From: Liquorilactobacillus ghanensis DSM 18630 | GTDB lineage: Bacteria > Bacillota > Bacilli > Lactobacillales > Lactobacillaceae | DNA: 64,000 bases | Assembly (NCBI RefSeq): GCF_001435235.1 | Contig: NZ_AZGB01000015.1 | Coordinates: 191,117 to 255,116, forward strand | Direction: 5' to 3' | Shown: one piece after another, positions 9,706 through 18,980 of the stretch | How the letters are laid out: each line of letters opens with the position of its first letter | Numbering within the stretch: position 1 is the stretch's first letter | Notes under the pieces: model-generated | What the model saw: the letters and a program-made list of their open reading frames with translations, nothing else | The model's database searches: none | Told to the model about the DNA's origin: nothing | Translations under genes and position numbers: made by a program

Positions 9706-10719
9706 TTATTCCGATCGACCTTCGCGTTGCATTAAGTTAGCAATTGCCTGCTTAATATCACAACCTTGATACAATACCTGATAAATGGCTTGAGTGATCG
9801 GCATTTCAATCTGCCGCTGCTGGGCTAATTCGTACGCTGCTTTATTGGTCGTGATTCCTTCAATAACCATCCCCATGTTTTTAATAACATCAGCTAACGG
9901 TACACCTTGTCCCAACTGATTACCCGCTCGCCAATTACGTGAATGTACACTTGTACAGGTAACAATTAAATCACCAACACCTGATAAGCCAATAAAAGTC
10001 TGTGGTTTAGCTCCCATTGCTACACCTAAACGCGAAATTTCAGCTAATCCACGCGTCATTAAGGCTGCTTTGGCATCATCACCATAACCCAAGCCATTTA
10101 GTGCTCCAGCTCCTAAAGCAATGATGTTTTTAAATGCGGCTCCAAGTTCAACTCCAATAATATCTTGATTAGTATAAATTCTAAAAAAGTCATTCATAAA
10201 CATTTTCTGAACGGTTTTGGCAGCTGCTACGTCAGCAGAAGCGGCTGTAATCAATGTAATATCTTGCCGAGCTACTTCTTCAGCATGACTGGGGCCAGAC
10301 AAGGCAACGATTCCTGCTCGATTAGCTTCCGGGATTTCTTCTGCAATAATCTCAGAGATCCGTTTATGCGTCCCTAATTCCAACCCCTTGCTAGCATGCA
10401 CTATTAGCGGTCGTTCATTGCTGGTTTGCAAAATTTTGCCGATCTTTTGTGAAACAGAACGAATTGCAACAGTCGGCACAACCAATAAGATAACTTGGCG
10501 GCCGTTAACAGCTGCTGCCAAATCATCCGTTGCAACCAACCGTTCATCATATTTCAAACCCGGTAAATAATGATGGTTTGTATGCTGCTCGTTTAACTCA
10601 GTTACTTGTTTACTTTCACGAGTCCAAATTTTAATATCCAAACCATTTTTTACCAAAACATTAGCTAATACACTACCCCATGAACCAGCGCCGATAACGG
10701 CCGCTTTACTAATCTTCAA
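9706..10719 (-). CDS. gpsA: Glycerol-3-phosphate dehydrogenase [NAD(P)+]
   Basis: Reduces dihydroxyacetone phosphate to sn-glycerol 3-phosphate, the backbone for membrane lipids. It has an N-terminal Rossmann motif (VIGAGSWGSVLA), the LSGPSHAEEVA segment and a catalytic-lysine region (ELGAAFKNIIALGAGALNG). The likely start is the TTG at 10719 (MKISKAAVIG), 8 bases after GAGGAG; an upstream in-frame GTG at 10728 overlaps that sequence. The ribosome binding site is built from the last codons of lgt (GAG GAG TGA), so the two genes are translationally linked. Confidence 0.96.
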   Translation of the reverse strand: MKISKAAVIGAGSWGSVLANVLVKNGLDIKIWTRESKQVTELNEQHTNHHYLPGLKYDERLVATDDLAAAVNGRQVILLVVPTVAIRSVSQKIGKILQTSNERPLIVHASKGLELGTHKRISEIIAEEIPEANRAGIVALSGPSHAEEVARQDITLITAASADVAAAKTVQKMFMNDFFRIYTNQDIIGVELGAAFKNIIALGAGALNGLGYGDDAKAALMTRGLAEISRLGVAMGAKPQTFIGLSGVGDLIVTCTSVHSRNWRAGNQLGQGVPLADVIKNMGMVIEGITTNKAAYELAQQRQIEMPITQAIYQVLYQGCDIKQAIANLMQREGRSE

Positions 10720-10724
10720 AAAAG

Positions 10725-11570
10725 TCACTCCTCGTTTTTTTTATCATACTTAGTTACTCCTTCAAGGTACCACGGTGCTAAAGGCTGCCAATAACGCCGA
10801 TGTAACAACCATGCAATCGCTCCAACAAACAAGATCACTGACAGCCATTGCGAAACTCGCAAAGATCCCAGCATCAAACTGTCAGTCCGCATCCCTTCGA
10901 CAAAAAAGCGGCCGAATGAGTACCAGATCACATAACCAAAAAATACTTCGCCCCGTTTAAATAGTTTCGGTCGATGACGTAAGGCCATTAAAACAACAAA
11001 ACCTGCCAAATCCCAGACTGATTCATACAAGAATGTCGGTTGGTAATAAACTCCTTTAATCCGCATCTGCTGAATAATAAATTCCGGTAAATGCAAACTA
11101 TGCAAGAAAGCAAGTGTTGTTGGCCGACCATGGGCTTCTTGGTTCATGAAATTACCCCAGCGTCCGATTCCTTGAGCCATAATCACGGTTGGTGCCACTA
11201 CATCCAGCAATAACCATTCCGGAATTTTTCGATAGTGGCAAAAAACGGTAATTACAATAACTGCCCCAATCAGACAACCATAAATTGCAATTCCACCATC
11301 CCAAATCCGATAAATCTGATCAGGGTGCTGTGAATAATACGACCACTCAAACACCACATAATAAATTCTAGCAGAAATAATTGAAAACGGTAACGCCCAT
11401 AAAATCAGATCATAAAAATCATCTTCTTTAAGGCCGCGCCGTTTCCCTTCACGGATCGATAAATAAACTGCTAATACCACTCCAACAGCAATAATAATTC
11501 CATACCAATGAACTTCAATTCCGCCTAGACGAAAAGCGATTGGATTCAGTACCGCAAAAAATGAGTTCAA
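10725..11570 (-). CDS. lgt: Prolipoprotein diacylglyceryl transferase
   Basis: Membrane enzyme that attaches diacylglycerol from phosphatidylglycerol to the lipobox cysteine of lipoproteins. It has 281 residues with several hydrophobic spans and the signature GRWGNFMNQEAHG. An N-terminal HWYGIIIAVG segment is also typical. The TTG start lies 8 bases after AGGGAG. PstS and MetQ in this window are expected substrates. It sits between hprK and gpsA in the usual lactobacillar order. Confidence 0.97.
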   Translation of the reverse strand: MNSFFAVLNPIAFRLGGIEVHWYGIIIAVGVVLAVYLSIREGKRRGLKEDDFYDLILWALPFSIISARIYYVVFEWSYYSQHPDQIYRIWDGGIAIYGCLIGAVIVITVFCHYRKIPEWLLLDVVAPTVIMAQGIGRWGNFMNQEAHGRPTTLAFLHSLHLPEFIIQQMRIKGVYYQPTFLYESVWDLAGFVVLMALRHRPKLFKRGEVFFGYVIWYSFGRFFVEGMRTDSLMLGSLRVSQWLSVILFVGAIAWLLHRRYWQPLAPWYLEGVTKYDKKNEE

Positions 11571-11586
11571 AACAAAATCTCCCTTA

Positions 11587-12525
11587 CTAGTTAGTTGAAT
11601 TCTCTTGAATCAAATTATTCAAGTTGTTTTCAAAAGCTTTGGTAGCATCGTACCCCATTGTTTTGGCACGATAGTTCATTGCGGCTGCTTCAATAATAAT
11701 CGCTAAATTGCGCCCAATTTTAACTGGCACAGTAATTTTAGGAATATCCACATCAAAAATTTTCACTTTTTGTTCGCCACTGCCTAAGCGATCAAATTGC
11801 TTATCTTTACTCCAATTTTCTAAATGCACAATTAAAGAAATTTGCGTATTTGAGCGGACTGCTCCTGCCCCAAATAAATTCATTACATCAATAATTCCGA
11901 TTCCACGAATTTCCAGCAAATGCCGCAAAATTTTGGGAGCCTCACCAATGATCGTCTGTTCATCTTTTTGATAAACTTCAACACGATCATCAGCGATCAA
12001 ACGATGTCCACGCTTGATCAAATCAAGTGCTGTTTCTGATTTGCCGACACCAGAATCGCCAGTAATTAAAACGCCTAAACCATAAATATCTACTAAGACA
12101 CCATGAAGCGCCTTTCTTTCAGCCAAACGTGACTCTAAAAAGTCAGTCATTTTTGAAGACAGTCGAGTAGTTGGTAATTTAGAACGCAAAACCGGAATTT
12201 TAGCTGCTTTGGCAGCAGCATCAAGTTCTTCTGGAACTGGCAGCATTCGAGAAATAACAAAACACGGTGTAACATCAGCTTGACACAACTGCTGCATAAC
12301 CTGCTGTCTTTTGTCTGTTCTCATTTTTCGTGCATAGGAAATCTCTGTCATCCCCAGCAGCTGAATCCGTTCTGCCGGATAGTAAGCAAAATATCCGGTT
12401 AACTCTAAACCCGGTCGTGAAATATCACTAGTTGAAATCATGCGTTCTTGCAAATACTTACCACCAGAAAAAACCATTGTACCCGTTGCGGCAACTAAAT
12501 CGGCCACACTAACCGAACTGCTCAC
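11587..12525 (-). CDS. hprK: HPr kinase/phosphorylase
   Basis: Phosphorylates HPr on Ser46 in response to glycolytic state, and reverses this; it is central to carbon catabolite repression in Firmicutes. The Walker A loop [19 protein letters not shown] and the HprK signature [19 protein letters not shown] are present, and 312 residues is normal. The GTG start follows AGGAGGG. It is upstream of lgt with a 16-base gap, so probably one operon hprK-lgt-gpsA, perhaps reaching trxB. Confidence 0.97.
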   Translation of the reverse strand: MSSSVSVADLVAATGTMVFSGGKYLQERMISTSDISRPGLELTGYFAYYPAERIQLLGMTEISYARKMRTDKRQQVMQQLCQADVTPCFVISRMLPVPEELDAAAKAAKIPVLRSKLPTTRLSSKMTDFLESRLAERKALHGVLVDIYGLGVLITGDSGVGKSETALDLIKRGHRLIADDRVEVYQKDEQTIIGEAPKILRHLLEIRGIGIIDVMNLFGAGAVRSNTQISLIVHLENWSKDKQFDRLGSGEQKVKIFDVDIPKITVPVKIGRNLAIIIEAAAMNYRAKTMGYDATKAFENNLNNLIQENSTN

Positions 12526-12559
12526 AAAAAATCCCTCCTTTTTTCAACAAAACAAGCAA

Positions 12560-12907
12560 TCATTTAAATTTATAATGATTCGTAATTACTAAGTTAACTC
12601 CGCTTAAAATCAAAGCTACTAAAATTGCTGCACCAAAATTGGAAAACTGGAAATTAGCTCCAATCAATTTTGAAGTTAATTCCAGCATCAACCCATTGAT
12701 TACAAAGTAAAAAATTCCCAAACTCATAATGGTGATCGGCAATGATAAAATAATCAGAATGGGCTTTACCACCATATTTAGCACTCCTAAAACGATTGCT
12801 GCAATTAATGATACCCAAACACTTGATACATGAAAATATTGCGGAAAAAATCCCGCAGTTGCAAGAAATACTAACGCATTAATAATAATTCGCTGCAAAA
12901 AATACAT
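12560..12907 (-). CDS. Small membrane protein, YvlD/phage-holin-4 family
   Basis: About 115 residues, almost entirely hydrophobic, with four predicted membrane spans. The pattern WVSLIAAIVLGVLNMVVKPILIILSLP, broken here by position (about residues 33-58), matches the YvlD-like family; its molecular role is unknown. I place the start at the ATG 12 bases inside the longest frame because GGAGG stands directly before it (GGAGGTTTTTATG). It follows the PspC-domain gene by 17 bases, as in the B. subtilis yvlC-yvlD pair, suggesting a shared envelope-stress role. Confidence 0.75.
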   Translation of the reverse strand: MYFLQRIIINALVFLATAGFFPQYFHVSSVWVSLIAAIVLGVLNMVVKPILIILSLPITIMSLGIFYFVINGLMLELTSKLIGANFQFSNFGAAILVALILSGVNLVITNHYKFK

Positions 12908-12924
12908 AAAAACCTCCATTGTAA

Positions 12925-13260
12925 TTAATTCTTTAAATCTCTTTCATGCGCATCGTGAATAATTTTCCGATTACGATTAGCATGGGTATCCTTGGGGGTT
13001 GCTTTTTTTCCAAAAAGACTGCGGACAAGCTCAAAAATAAAACTATTAAAGATTTTATTGCCTAATTTTGGAGGCATTGAAACTGCTAAAATTAAATAAC
13101 AACTTACCGTTAACCAGGTAACATGCGGAATTATCAATAAAAGTAGAAAAATAATCCGCATAATCCAGGGTTTAAAGTTAAGAAACTCAGCCAGACCACC
13201 ACAAACACCAGCAATAATACGCTCATCTGAGCGGCGTAATTTTTTCCTTTTTTTATTCAT
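12925..13260 (-). CDS. PspC-domain protein
   Basis: 111 residues. A basic N-terminus (MNKKRKKLRRSDER) is followed by the PspC core IIAGVCGGLAEFLNF and two hydrophobic spans. The C-terminal 45 residues are polar and basic, longer than a minimal PspC protein. The family is tied to envelope-stress responses; the role here is inferred from family and from the adjoining YvlD-like gene. The ATG start follows AGGAGAAG. Confidence 0.85.
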   Translation of the reverse strand: MNKKRKKLRRSDERIIAGVCGGLAEFLNFKPWIMRIIFLLLLIIPHVTWLTVSCYLILAVSMPPKLGNKIFNSFIFELVRSLFGKKATPKDTHANRNRKIIHDAHERDLKN

Positions 13261-13348
13261 TTTTCACTTCTCCTAGCAAGTTAAAGCTACCTACTTAAAA
13301 TAGTACATTTTACACTTACATTTGGCAAATTATGAATTTGTTAATTCA

Positions 13349-14035
13349 CTAAGCATTGCCGTTTTCATCATCGCTGTTCCCAGGATTCAACTCGACAATT
13401 TCACCTTTTTTTAAAAAAACGATCCATTCACACACATTAGTTGCATAATCACCAATCCGTTCTAAATAAGTTGCCGCTAAAGTATAATGTGAGCCACTAA
13501 CTACTGCTTTTTGATTGGCCTGCATCTCGGCAATACAGAGTTGCTTAATTTTTGCCAACTCTTGGTCAAGAAAAAGATCTTGTTGAGCAATTTGATAAGC
13601 TCGCTCAAGATCACGTTTCACATAAGCATCTAAGGCATCTGCTACCATTTTAGCAGCATATTCACCCATTTTGGCAATTTCAACTTCAATTTCAGGAATT
13701 CGATGAGTTCCTTTCATTTTAATTGTTGTTCGAGCTAAACTGACTGCATGATCAGCAATTCTCTCTATATCAGAACTGGCCTTTAAAACAGTAATTACAT
13801 CCCGAAGATCAGAAGTAACTGGTTGATACAAAGCAATTAACTCTAACGTCATCTTCTCTAATTGACTTTCACACTGATTAATTGCTTGGTCATGTTCAAT
13901 AACCATGCTGGCCAAGTTTTTATCATGATCGACAAAAGCTTTGACTGAACGAAAAATAGCTTCATTAACTAACATACCCATTTCAGCAAAGCGCACATGC
14001 AACTGCACCAATTCTTTGTCAAAGGTTTCTCGCAA
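13349..14035 (-). CDS. phoU: Phosphate-transport regulator PhoU
   Basis: Cytoplasmic helical protein that damps PhoR signalling and Pst uptake when phosphate is ample. It has two PhoU repeats of about 90 residues, each with the acidic metal-binding pattern (SSDIERIADHAVSLA in the first, YLERIGDYATNVCEW in the second). 228 residues is normal. The TTG start follows GAGGTGA. It is last in the pstSCAB-phoU series. Confidence 0.96.
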   Translation of the reverse strand: MRETFDKELVQLHVRFAEMGMLVNEAIFRSVKAFVDHDKNLASMVIEHDQAINQCESQLEKMTLELIALYQPVTSDLRDVITVLKASSDIERIADHAVSLARTTIKMKGTHRIPEIEVEIAKMGEYAAKMVADALDAYVKRDLERAYQIAQQDLFLDQELAKIKQLCIAEMQANQKAVVSGSHYTLAATYLERIGDYATNVCEWIVFLKKGEIVELNPGNSDDENGNA

Positions 14036-14114
14036 TCAGCTCACCTCTTATCTCTGACAGCAGTTTGATTTAGTCTTGATTTTATACTTTAATTAAATCA
14101 GACGCAATTAAATT

Positions 14115-14870
14115 TTATTTAAGAATCAATTTTTTAGTCAAATACTGATCGGTTGCCGCTTGTTGCGGTCGGGTGAACAACTCTCGCGTTTGAGCAAATT
14201 CAATCAATTTACCGTGCTGCAAAAAGGCAGTATCATCAGCAATTCGTGCCGCCTGCTGTAAATTATGCGTCACAATAATAATTGTTAAATGGCTTCTAAG
14301 TTTTAATAGAATTTTTTCAAATTGCAAAGTAGCCGCCGGATCCAACAATGCTGTAGGTTCATCCAACAACAGAATTTGTGGATGCAGCAGTAATGCGCGT
14401 GCTAAACAAAATAGTTGCTGATCTTTAGTACTCAACTTGAACTGCTTGTTTGTCAGTTGATGCTGTAATTTATCCCATAAACACACTTGTCGCAAGCTTT
14501 GTTCAATATCCATTGCTAAATTTTGTCGACTTACTTTCATGTTAACGCGTGGTGCCAACATCAAATTAGCTTTCAAAGATATTGGAAAAATTATCGGTTG
14601 GGACGGCAGCATTCCGATCTTCATGCGCAAGCGAAAACAATCAACCCGTGGATCATAAATATTGATTCCTTGAAATAGCACCCGACCACTGGTTGATAAG
14701 TGATCTTCATTTAAACGGTTGAATGCTCGTAACAAAGTCGTTTTGCCTGAACCGGAAGGACCGATCACAGCTGTGATTGCCGCCGAACGAAAAGCGATCG
14801 TTACATTTTTTAAAATCGGTCGGTCAGCAGCAACATTTAAATGTTCAGTTTTTAAAATAGCTTGACTCAT
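14115..14870 (-). CDS. pstB: PstB-type phosphate ABC transporter ATPase with unusual motifs
   Basis: Position and overall similarity mark it as the ATPase of the Pst importer: Walker A GPSGSGKTT (37-45), RAFNRLNED, Walker B ILLLDEP, H-loop IIVTHN and a QQAARIADDTAF stretch typical of PstB. Three usually invariant parts are altered. The Q-loop reads GMLPSQP instead of GMVFQKP, the ABC signature reads LSTKD (146-150) instead of LSGGQ, and the D-loop reads ALLD. Only one pstB is present, while lactobacilli often have two. The start at 14870 (MSQAILK) follows GAGGG; the eight upstream in-frame codons lack a site. Confidence 0.85.
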   Translation of the reverse strand: MSQAILKTEHLNVAADRPILKNVTIAFRSAAITAVIGPSGSGKTTLLRAFNRLNEDHLSTSGRVLFQGINIYDPRVDCFRLRMKIGMLPSQPIIFPISLKANLMLAPRVNMKVSRQNLAMDIEQSLRQVCLWDKLQHQLTNKQFKLSTKDQQLFCLARALLLHPQILLLDEPTALLDPAATLQFEKILLKLRSHLTIIIVTHNLQQAARIADDTAFLQHGKLIEFAQTRELFTRPQQAATDQYLTKKLILK

Positions 14871-14890
14871 TAAATTACCCTCGACTTTTT

Positions 14891-15784
14891 TCAATTAATT
14901 GTTCTTTGCTGCAACCATAACCAGCCATAAATGGCTAAATCAAATAAAATAATCAACAATATCAACAAAACTGCGGCTCCGGTAGAAATTTGCAAGGTCT
15001 GCGGAATAGTTCCTTCAGCATTGATCTTCCAAATATGAACCGCGAGCGTTTCGGCTGGTCGAAATGGACTTAATGGACTGGCAGTATCTAACGGATTCCA
15101 ATTCTTCCAATCAAGCATTGCCGCACTTTGACCAGCGGTATAAATCACAGCTGCCGTCTCCCCAATAATTCGCCCTGCACTTAAAACAACGCCCGTCAGT
15201 AAAGCGGGACGAACTTGAGGAATAATAATTTTACAAATACAATCCCAATTTGACATTCCCAAGGCCAGCCCCGCTCGGCGCAAACGTGGATCGGCTGAAC
15301 GTAACGCATTTTCACTAGTACTGGTCAACAAAGGTAAATTTAAGATCATTAATGTTAAACTGCCAGACAATAATGAAAATCCAAAATGAAATTTAACAAC
15401 GAATACTAAAAAGCCAACTAATCCGATTACGATCGTCGGTAATGAGCTTAAAATTTCCAACATTATGCGGATCAGTTTTGTAAACCAGTTTTGTCGTGCG
15501 TATTGAAATAACCAAATTGCTGTGCCTAATGCCAATGGCAATGAAATCACTAAGGTCAACACTAGTATGTATAATGTATTAAATAATTGGATTCCTACTC
15601 CACCGCCAGTCAGATAATTACTGCTGCCAGTTAAAAAATGCCAATTCAATTGTGGCAGACCCCAACCAAAGACCAACAGTAACAGCCCTACAATAAGAGC
15701 TAACACACTGGCCGCCATTAGGTAGACCCAAGCTTTAATGATTTTTTCTAAATTAACAGTGATGTTTAATCGTGGTTTAATCAA
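14891..15784 (-). CDS. pstA: Phosphate ABC transporter permease PstA
   Basis: One of the two membrane channel subunits of the Pst importer. It has 297 residues with six hydrophobic spans and the inner-membrane permease loop ENALRSADPRLRRAGLALGM, which contacts the ATPase. It overlaps the pstC stop by 8 bases, so translation is coupled. Confidence 0.95.
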   Translation of the reverse strand: MIKPRLNITVNLEKIIKAWVYLMAASVLALIVGLLLLVFGWGLPQLNWHFLTGSSNYLTGGGVGIQLFNTLYILVLTLVISLPLALGTAIWLFQYARQNWFTKLIRIMLEILSSLPTIVIGLVGFLVFVVKFHFGFSLLSGSLTLMILNLPLLTSTSENALRSADPRLRRAGLALGMSNWDCICKIIIPQVRPALLTGVVLSAGRIIGETAAVIYTAGQSAAMLDWKNWNPLDTASPLSPFRPAETLAVHIWKINAEGTIPQTLQISTGAAVLLILLIILFDLAIYGWLWLQQRTIN

Positions 15785-16682
15785 TATCTTTTTTCCCTCG
15801 CATCAAATAATGTGTCAGCAGATTAAACAACAGTGACATAAGCAACAAAACTAATGCCAACGACCAAAGTGCATTATTTTCATTGCTCCCCATTGCTGTA
15901 TCACCTAAATTAATCGTAATAACACTGGTCAAAGTAGCCGCCGGAGAATTTAATTTTGTTGGCAGCAAAGCCGCGTTGCCAATGACCATCTGAACCGCCA
16001 CTGCTTCACCAAAGGCCTGAGCAAAACCGAAGATCAGCGCGGTTTTTAAACGAACAACTGCCAATGGTAAAATCAGCGTTAACCAAACTTGAAACTTAGT
16101 AGCTCCTAAAGCAGTTGCCGTTATTTGATAATCTCGTGGAACAGCAGCAAAAGCATCAGCTGCCAAAGTAATTAATGTGGGCAAAATCATTATCGCTAAG
16201 ATAATTGCGGCCGCCAGCCAACCATAGCCAGTTCCACCTAAATACGTACGCAATAATGGGATTATCGCCACAATTCCAACCAAGCCATAAACAACCGCCG
16301 GAATCCCTGACAAAATCGATAGTCCGCCGCGAAATAATCGCTGCCAACGCTGCTCTGCGACCTCCGTCATAAAAATAGCAGTTCCTAACGCAAAAGGGAC
16401 TGCCAGCAAAAGACTTGCTGCAGCTACAATCAGTGAACCACTAAGTAACGGCAAAATTCCAAACTTGGCTTGATTTGGCAACCAATGTACTCCTGTCAAA
16501 AAAGCTGATAAACTAGCCTGCTGCTGTCTGAATAATGCTGTTCCTTTAAAAGCCGTAAATCCCAAAACCATAATCACCAAACAAATAATCAGCCATGCAC
16601 ACAATGACACGCTTAAGTGACCAATTTTTTCACGTTTGCCTGCTATTGATGGTTGAAATAAATCTGAATGGTTTGCTTTCAT
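15777..16682 (-). CDS. pstC: Phosphate ABC transporter permease PstC
   Basis: Second channel subunit of Pst. It has 301 residues, six hydrophobic spans, a periplasm-type loop after span 1, and the ATPase-contact loop DAFAAVPRDYQITATALGAT. It starts within the end of pstS (ATGA overlap) and ends inside the pstA start. Confidence 0.95.
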   Translation of the reverse strand: MKANHSDLFQPSIAGKREKIGHLSVSLCAWLIICLVIMVLGFTAFKGTALFRQQQASLSAFLTGVHWLPNQAKFGILPLLSGSLIVAAASLLLAVPFALGTAIFMTEVAEQRWQRLFRGGLSILSGIPAVVYGLVGIVAIIPLLRTYLGGTGYGWLAAAIILAIMILPTLITLAADAFAAVPRDYQITATALGATKFQVWLTLILPLAVVRLKTALIFGFAQAFGEAVAVQMVIGNAALLPTKLNSPAATLTSVITINLGDTAMGSNENNALWSLALVLLLMSLLFNLLTHYLMRGKKDID

Positions 16683-17560
16683 CTAGTTGCCTCCTTGTTT
16701 ATTGGTTTAACGATTCCGTGATGATCCCGAACAACTTTCATTGATGAAATTGGAATAAAACCTAATTTAACGATTACTTTTTTCACCTGATTTGATTTTA
16801 AATATTTCATAAAATAACGAACTTTTTTACTGGAATCTTTTCGAATATAGAGATGCTCATAAGACCAAATTTTCCAATGATTATTTTCAACATTTTTGGC
16901 CGTTGGAGCAATCCCATCAATTTTAGGTGCTGTTACGCCAGACTGAATATACGGAAAAGCCACATAGGAAACCGCCCCTGCAGTTTCTCTGACGATTTGA
17001 TAAGCTGTTCCAGATGATGCCTGTTCCTGAGTTGTCATGCTTGGGTGACCAGCTAATGCCAATGCTTCAAAATTCAAACGTGTACCGCTTCCCTCAGCTC
17101 GATTAATAACCGTAATCGGCAGGTGCTTACCGCCAACCTGCTGCCAATTAGTAATTTTCCCAGTAAAAATTTTTCTTATCTGTGCCATTGTCAAGTTTGA
17201 AACTCCGGTTTGCGGATTAACAATAACCGCGATCCCACTGACAGCCAATTTTTGATCTTGCAATTTTTCAGTCGTCAAATCTGAATTCTGTGTCGCAAAA
17301 ACATCCGAAGTCCCAATATCAATTGCTCTTTCAGCTACTTGACTCAACCCCGTTCCTGAGCCGCCGCCTTGCACATTAACATAAAAATTCGGTCGCTGCT
17401 GCCGATAATCAAGAGCTGCTGTTTCGATAATTGGCTGCACTGCCGTTGATCCCGCCACTGTTAATGATTCTTTGTTTGGCTGTTGGCAACCAGCCAAACA
17501 AATCAGCAAGCCGCTACAAAAGCTTAAAAGCAATAACTGCTTAAACCTTTTCACGCACAT
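16679..17560 (-). CDS. pstS: Phosphate-binding lipoprotein PstS
   Basis: Extracellular phosphate-binding protein anchored by lipid. A basic start is followed by a hydrophobic signal and the lipobox LAGC, after which the mature chain begins with Cys. The phosphate-binding signature AGSTAVQPI lies near the mature N-terminus, and ERAIDIGTSD and NRAEGSGTR supply further ligands. It overlaps the 3' end of phoR. The start is uncertain: ATG at 17560 (MCVKRFKQ), a GTG two codons later, and an upstream ATG at 17575 are all possible, none with a strong ribosome site. Confidence 0.92.
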   Translation of the reverse strand: MCVKRFKQLLLLSFCSGLLICLAGCQQPNKESLTVAGSTAVQPIIETAALDYRQQRPNFYVNVQGGGSGTGLSQVAERAIDIGTSDVFATQNSDLTTEKLQDQKLAVSGIAVIVNPQTGVSNLTMAQIRKIFTGKITNWQQVGGKHLPITVINRAEGSGTRLNFEALALAGHPSMTTQEQASSGTAYQIVRETAGAVSYVAFPYIQSGVTAPKIDGIAPTAKNVENNHWKIWSYEHLYIRKDSSKKVRYFMKYLKSNQVKKVIVKLGFIPISSMKVVRDHHGIVKPINKEATR

Positions 17561-18980
17561 CGTCTCGCTTTCCATCAGTAATTAAAGGCAAAGACACTGT
17601 AAACTCCGAGCCAACACCAACCTGACTGGCAACCTTAATCTTACCTTTCATTGCTGCAATATACTCCTTAACAACAGCTAAGCCCAAACCGGTTCCACCT
17701 GTTTGCCGCGAACGCGAATTTTCAATTCGATAAAACCGTTCAAAAATTCTTTCTTGCTGATCTTGTGGGATGCCCCAACCGTTATCTCGAACAATCAATT
17801 GCCAAATTTGCTGTTTTTTATTGCTTGACACCCAAACGCTACCACCTGCATCATTATATTTGATTGCATTTTGCAGTAAATTATTAACCACATGCCGCAA
17901 CTTGTGGTCGTCTCCTATAATCACAAAATCCTCAGCTATTTCGTTATAGACTTTGATTTGTTTTTTTTCTAATTCCGGCTGAAAACTTTGTAAAACTTCC
18001 GTCAAATAAGCACGCAGTTTAATGCGGTTTAAGCTTAAAGCTGTATTGGTGGAAATTCTTGCCAGGGATAAAATGTCTTCAACTAAAGCCGTTAATTTCA
18101 GGCTTTCCTGTTGAATAATTTTCAAAAATTGTGGTAACGCATCCTGATCATACATTGCACCATTTAATAGCGTTTCACTGAAGCCAGTAATTGCCGTTAT
18201 TGGCGTTTTTAATTCATGACTGACATTGCTGACAAAATCTAACTGCATTTGTTCAATTTCTTTTAATTCAGTTAAATCATACAATAAGACCATAACCAAG
18301 AAATGATGGTGACTGACTGGAACAAAAACACTGTGTGCATCAACTACTTTATTATTAAACTCTAATTTTAACTCTGTATGCTGATCTTTTTTTGTTTGAT
18401 AAGTCAATTCAATTAAATGGCTTAAGTCATAATTACGTAATTCATTAGCATATAACTGGCCCTTTAAATTCATTTCTCGACCCATTAAATCGCTCATTGC
18501 GCGATTGCTAAGGTAAATTTTTTGGTCTTGGTCAAGAACCATTACTCCGATCGTCAAATATTCAATTAAAGAAAAATATCCGCGCTGCTGCGTCAAATAA
18601 TGTTTAAAAATATCTCGCTGCAAACTTTGAACTTGATTAATGGACTGCGCCAACTGATAATAAGCATCTGTCGGTGCCAGCAATAGGTGTTGCGGTTTTT
18701 CACCTGCAATAATTGCTTGCAATTTTTTACTTAATAAATTTATTTTTTGCTGTTGCTGCTGATGATTCCAATAACGCCGCGCAATATCCAACATACTTAA
18801 GAAAAAACTAGTAATCACTAAAAAAAGCCATCTTTTAGAATCAAATAAATCACTATTTTTTAAGTTGCCTAAATTAATAAACAGCCAGAAAATGATTGAC
18901 TGAATTACAAAAATCAAACCAAAATCGGCTGCAAAATTTTTAATGATCTTGATTGGCTTCACCTTCAAATCGATAACCAA
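17541..18980 (-). CDS. phoR: Phosphate-sensing histidine kinase PhoR/PnpS
   Basis: Membrane kinase of the phosphate two-component system. It has two closely spaced membrane spans (about 15-38 and 50-68), a linker, a PAS domain (about 130-235), a HisKA domain with the phosphorylated His at about 255 (SNVSHELKTP), and HATPase motifs N-box LLQNAIKYN, G1 DNGWGIP and G2 GGTGLGLAV. There is almost no extracytoplasmic loop, so it probably senses through Pst/PhoU rather than an outside domain. It overlaps phoP by 41 bases. The exact start is unsure because the frame opens with TTG and no clear ribosome site fits. Confidence 0.93.
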   Translation of the reverse strand: MVIDLKVKPIKIIKNFAADFGLIFVIQSIIFWLFINLGNLKNSDLFDSKRWLFLVITSFFLSMLDIARRYWNHQQQQQKINLLSKKLQAIIAGEKPQHLLLAPTDAYYQLAQSINQVQSLQRDIFKHYLTQQRGYFSLIEYLTIGVMVLDQDQKIYLSNRAMSDLMGREMNLKGQLYANELRNYDLSHLIELTYQTKKDQHTELKLEFNNKVVDAHSVFVPVSHHHFLVMVLLYDLTELKEIEQMQLDFVSNVSHELKTPITAITGFSETLLNGAMYDQDALPQFLKIIQQESLKLTALVEDILSLARISTNTALSLNRIKLRAYLTEVLQSFQPELEKKQIKVYNEIAEDFVIIGDDHKLRHVVNNLLQNAIKYNDAGGSVWVSSNKKQQIWQLIVRDNGWGIPQDQQERIFERFYRIENSRSRQTGGTGLGLAVVKEYIAAMKGKIKVASQVGVGSEFTVSLPLITDGKRDDVREKV

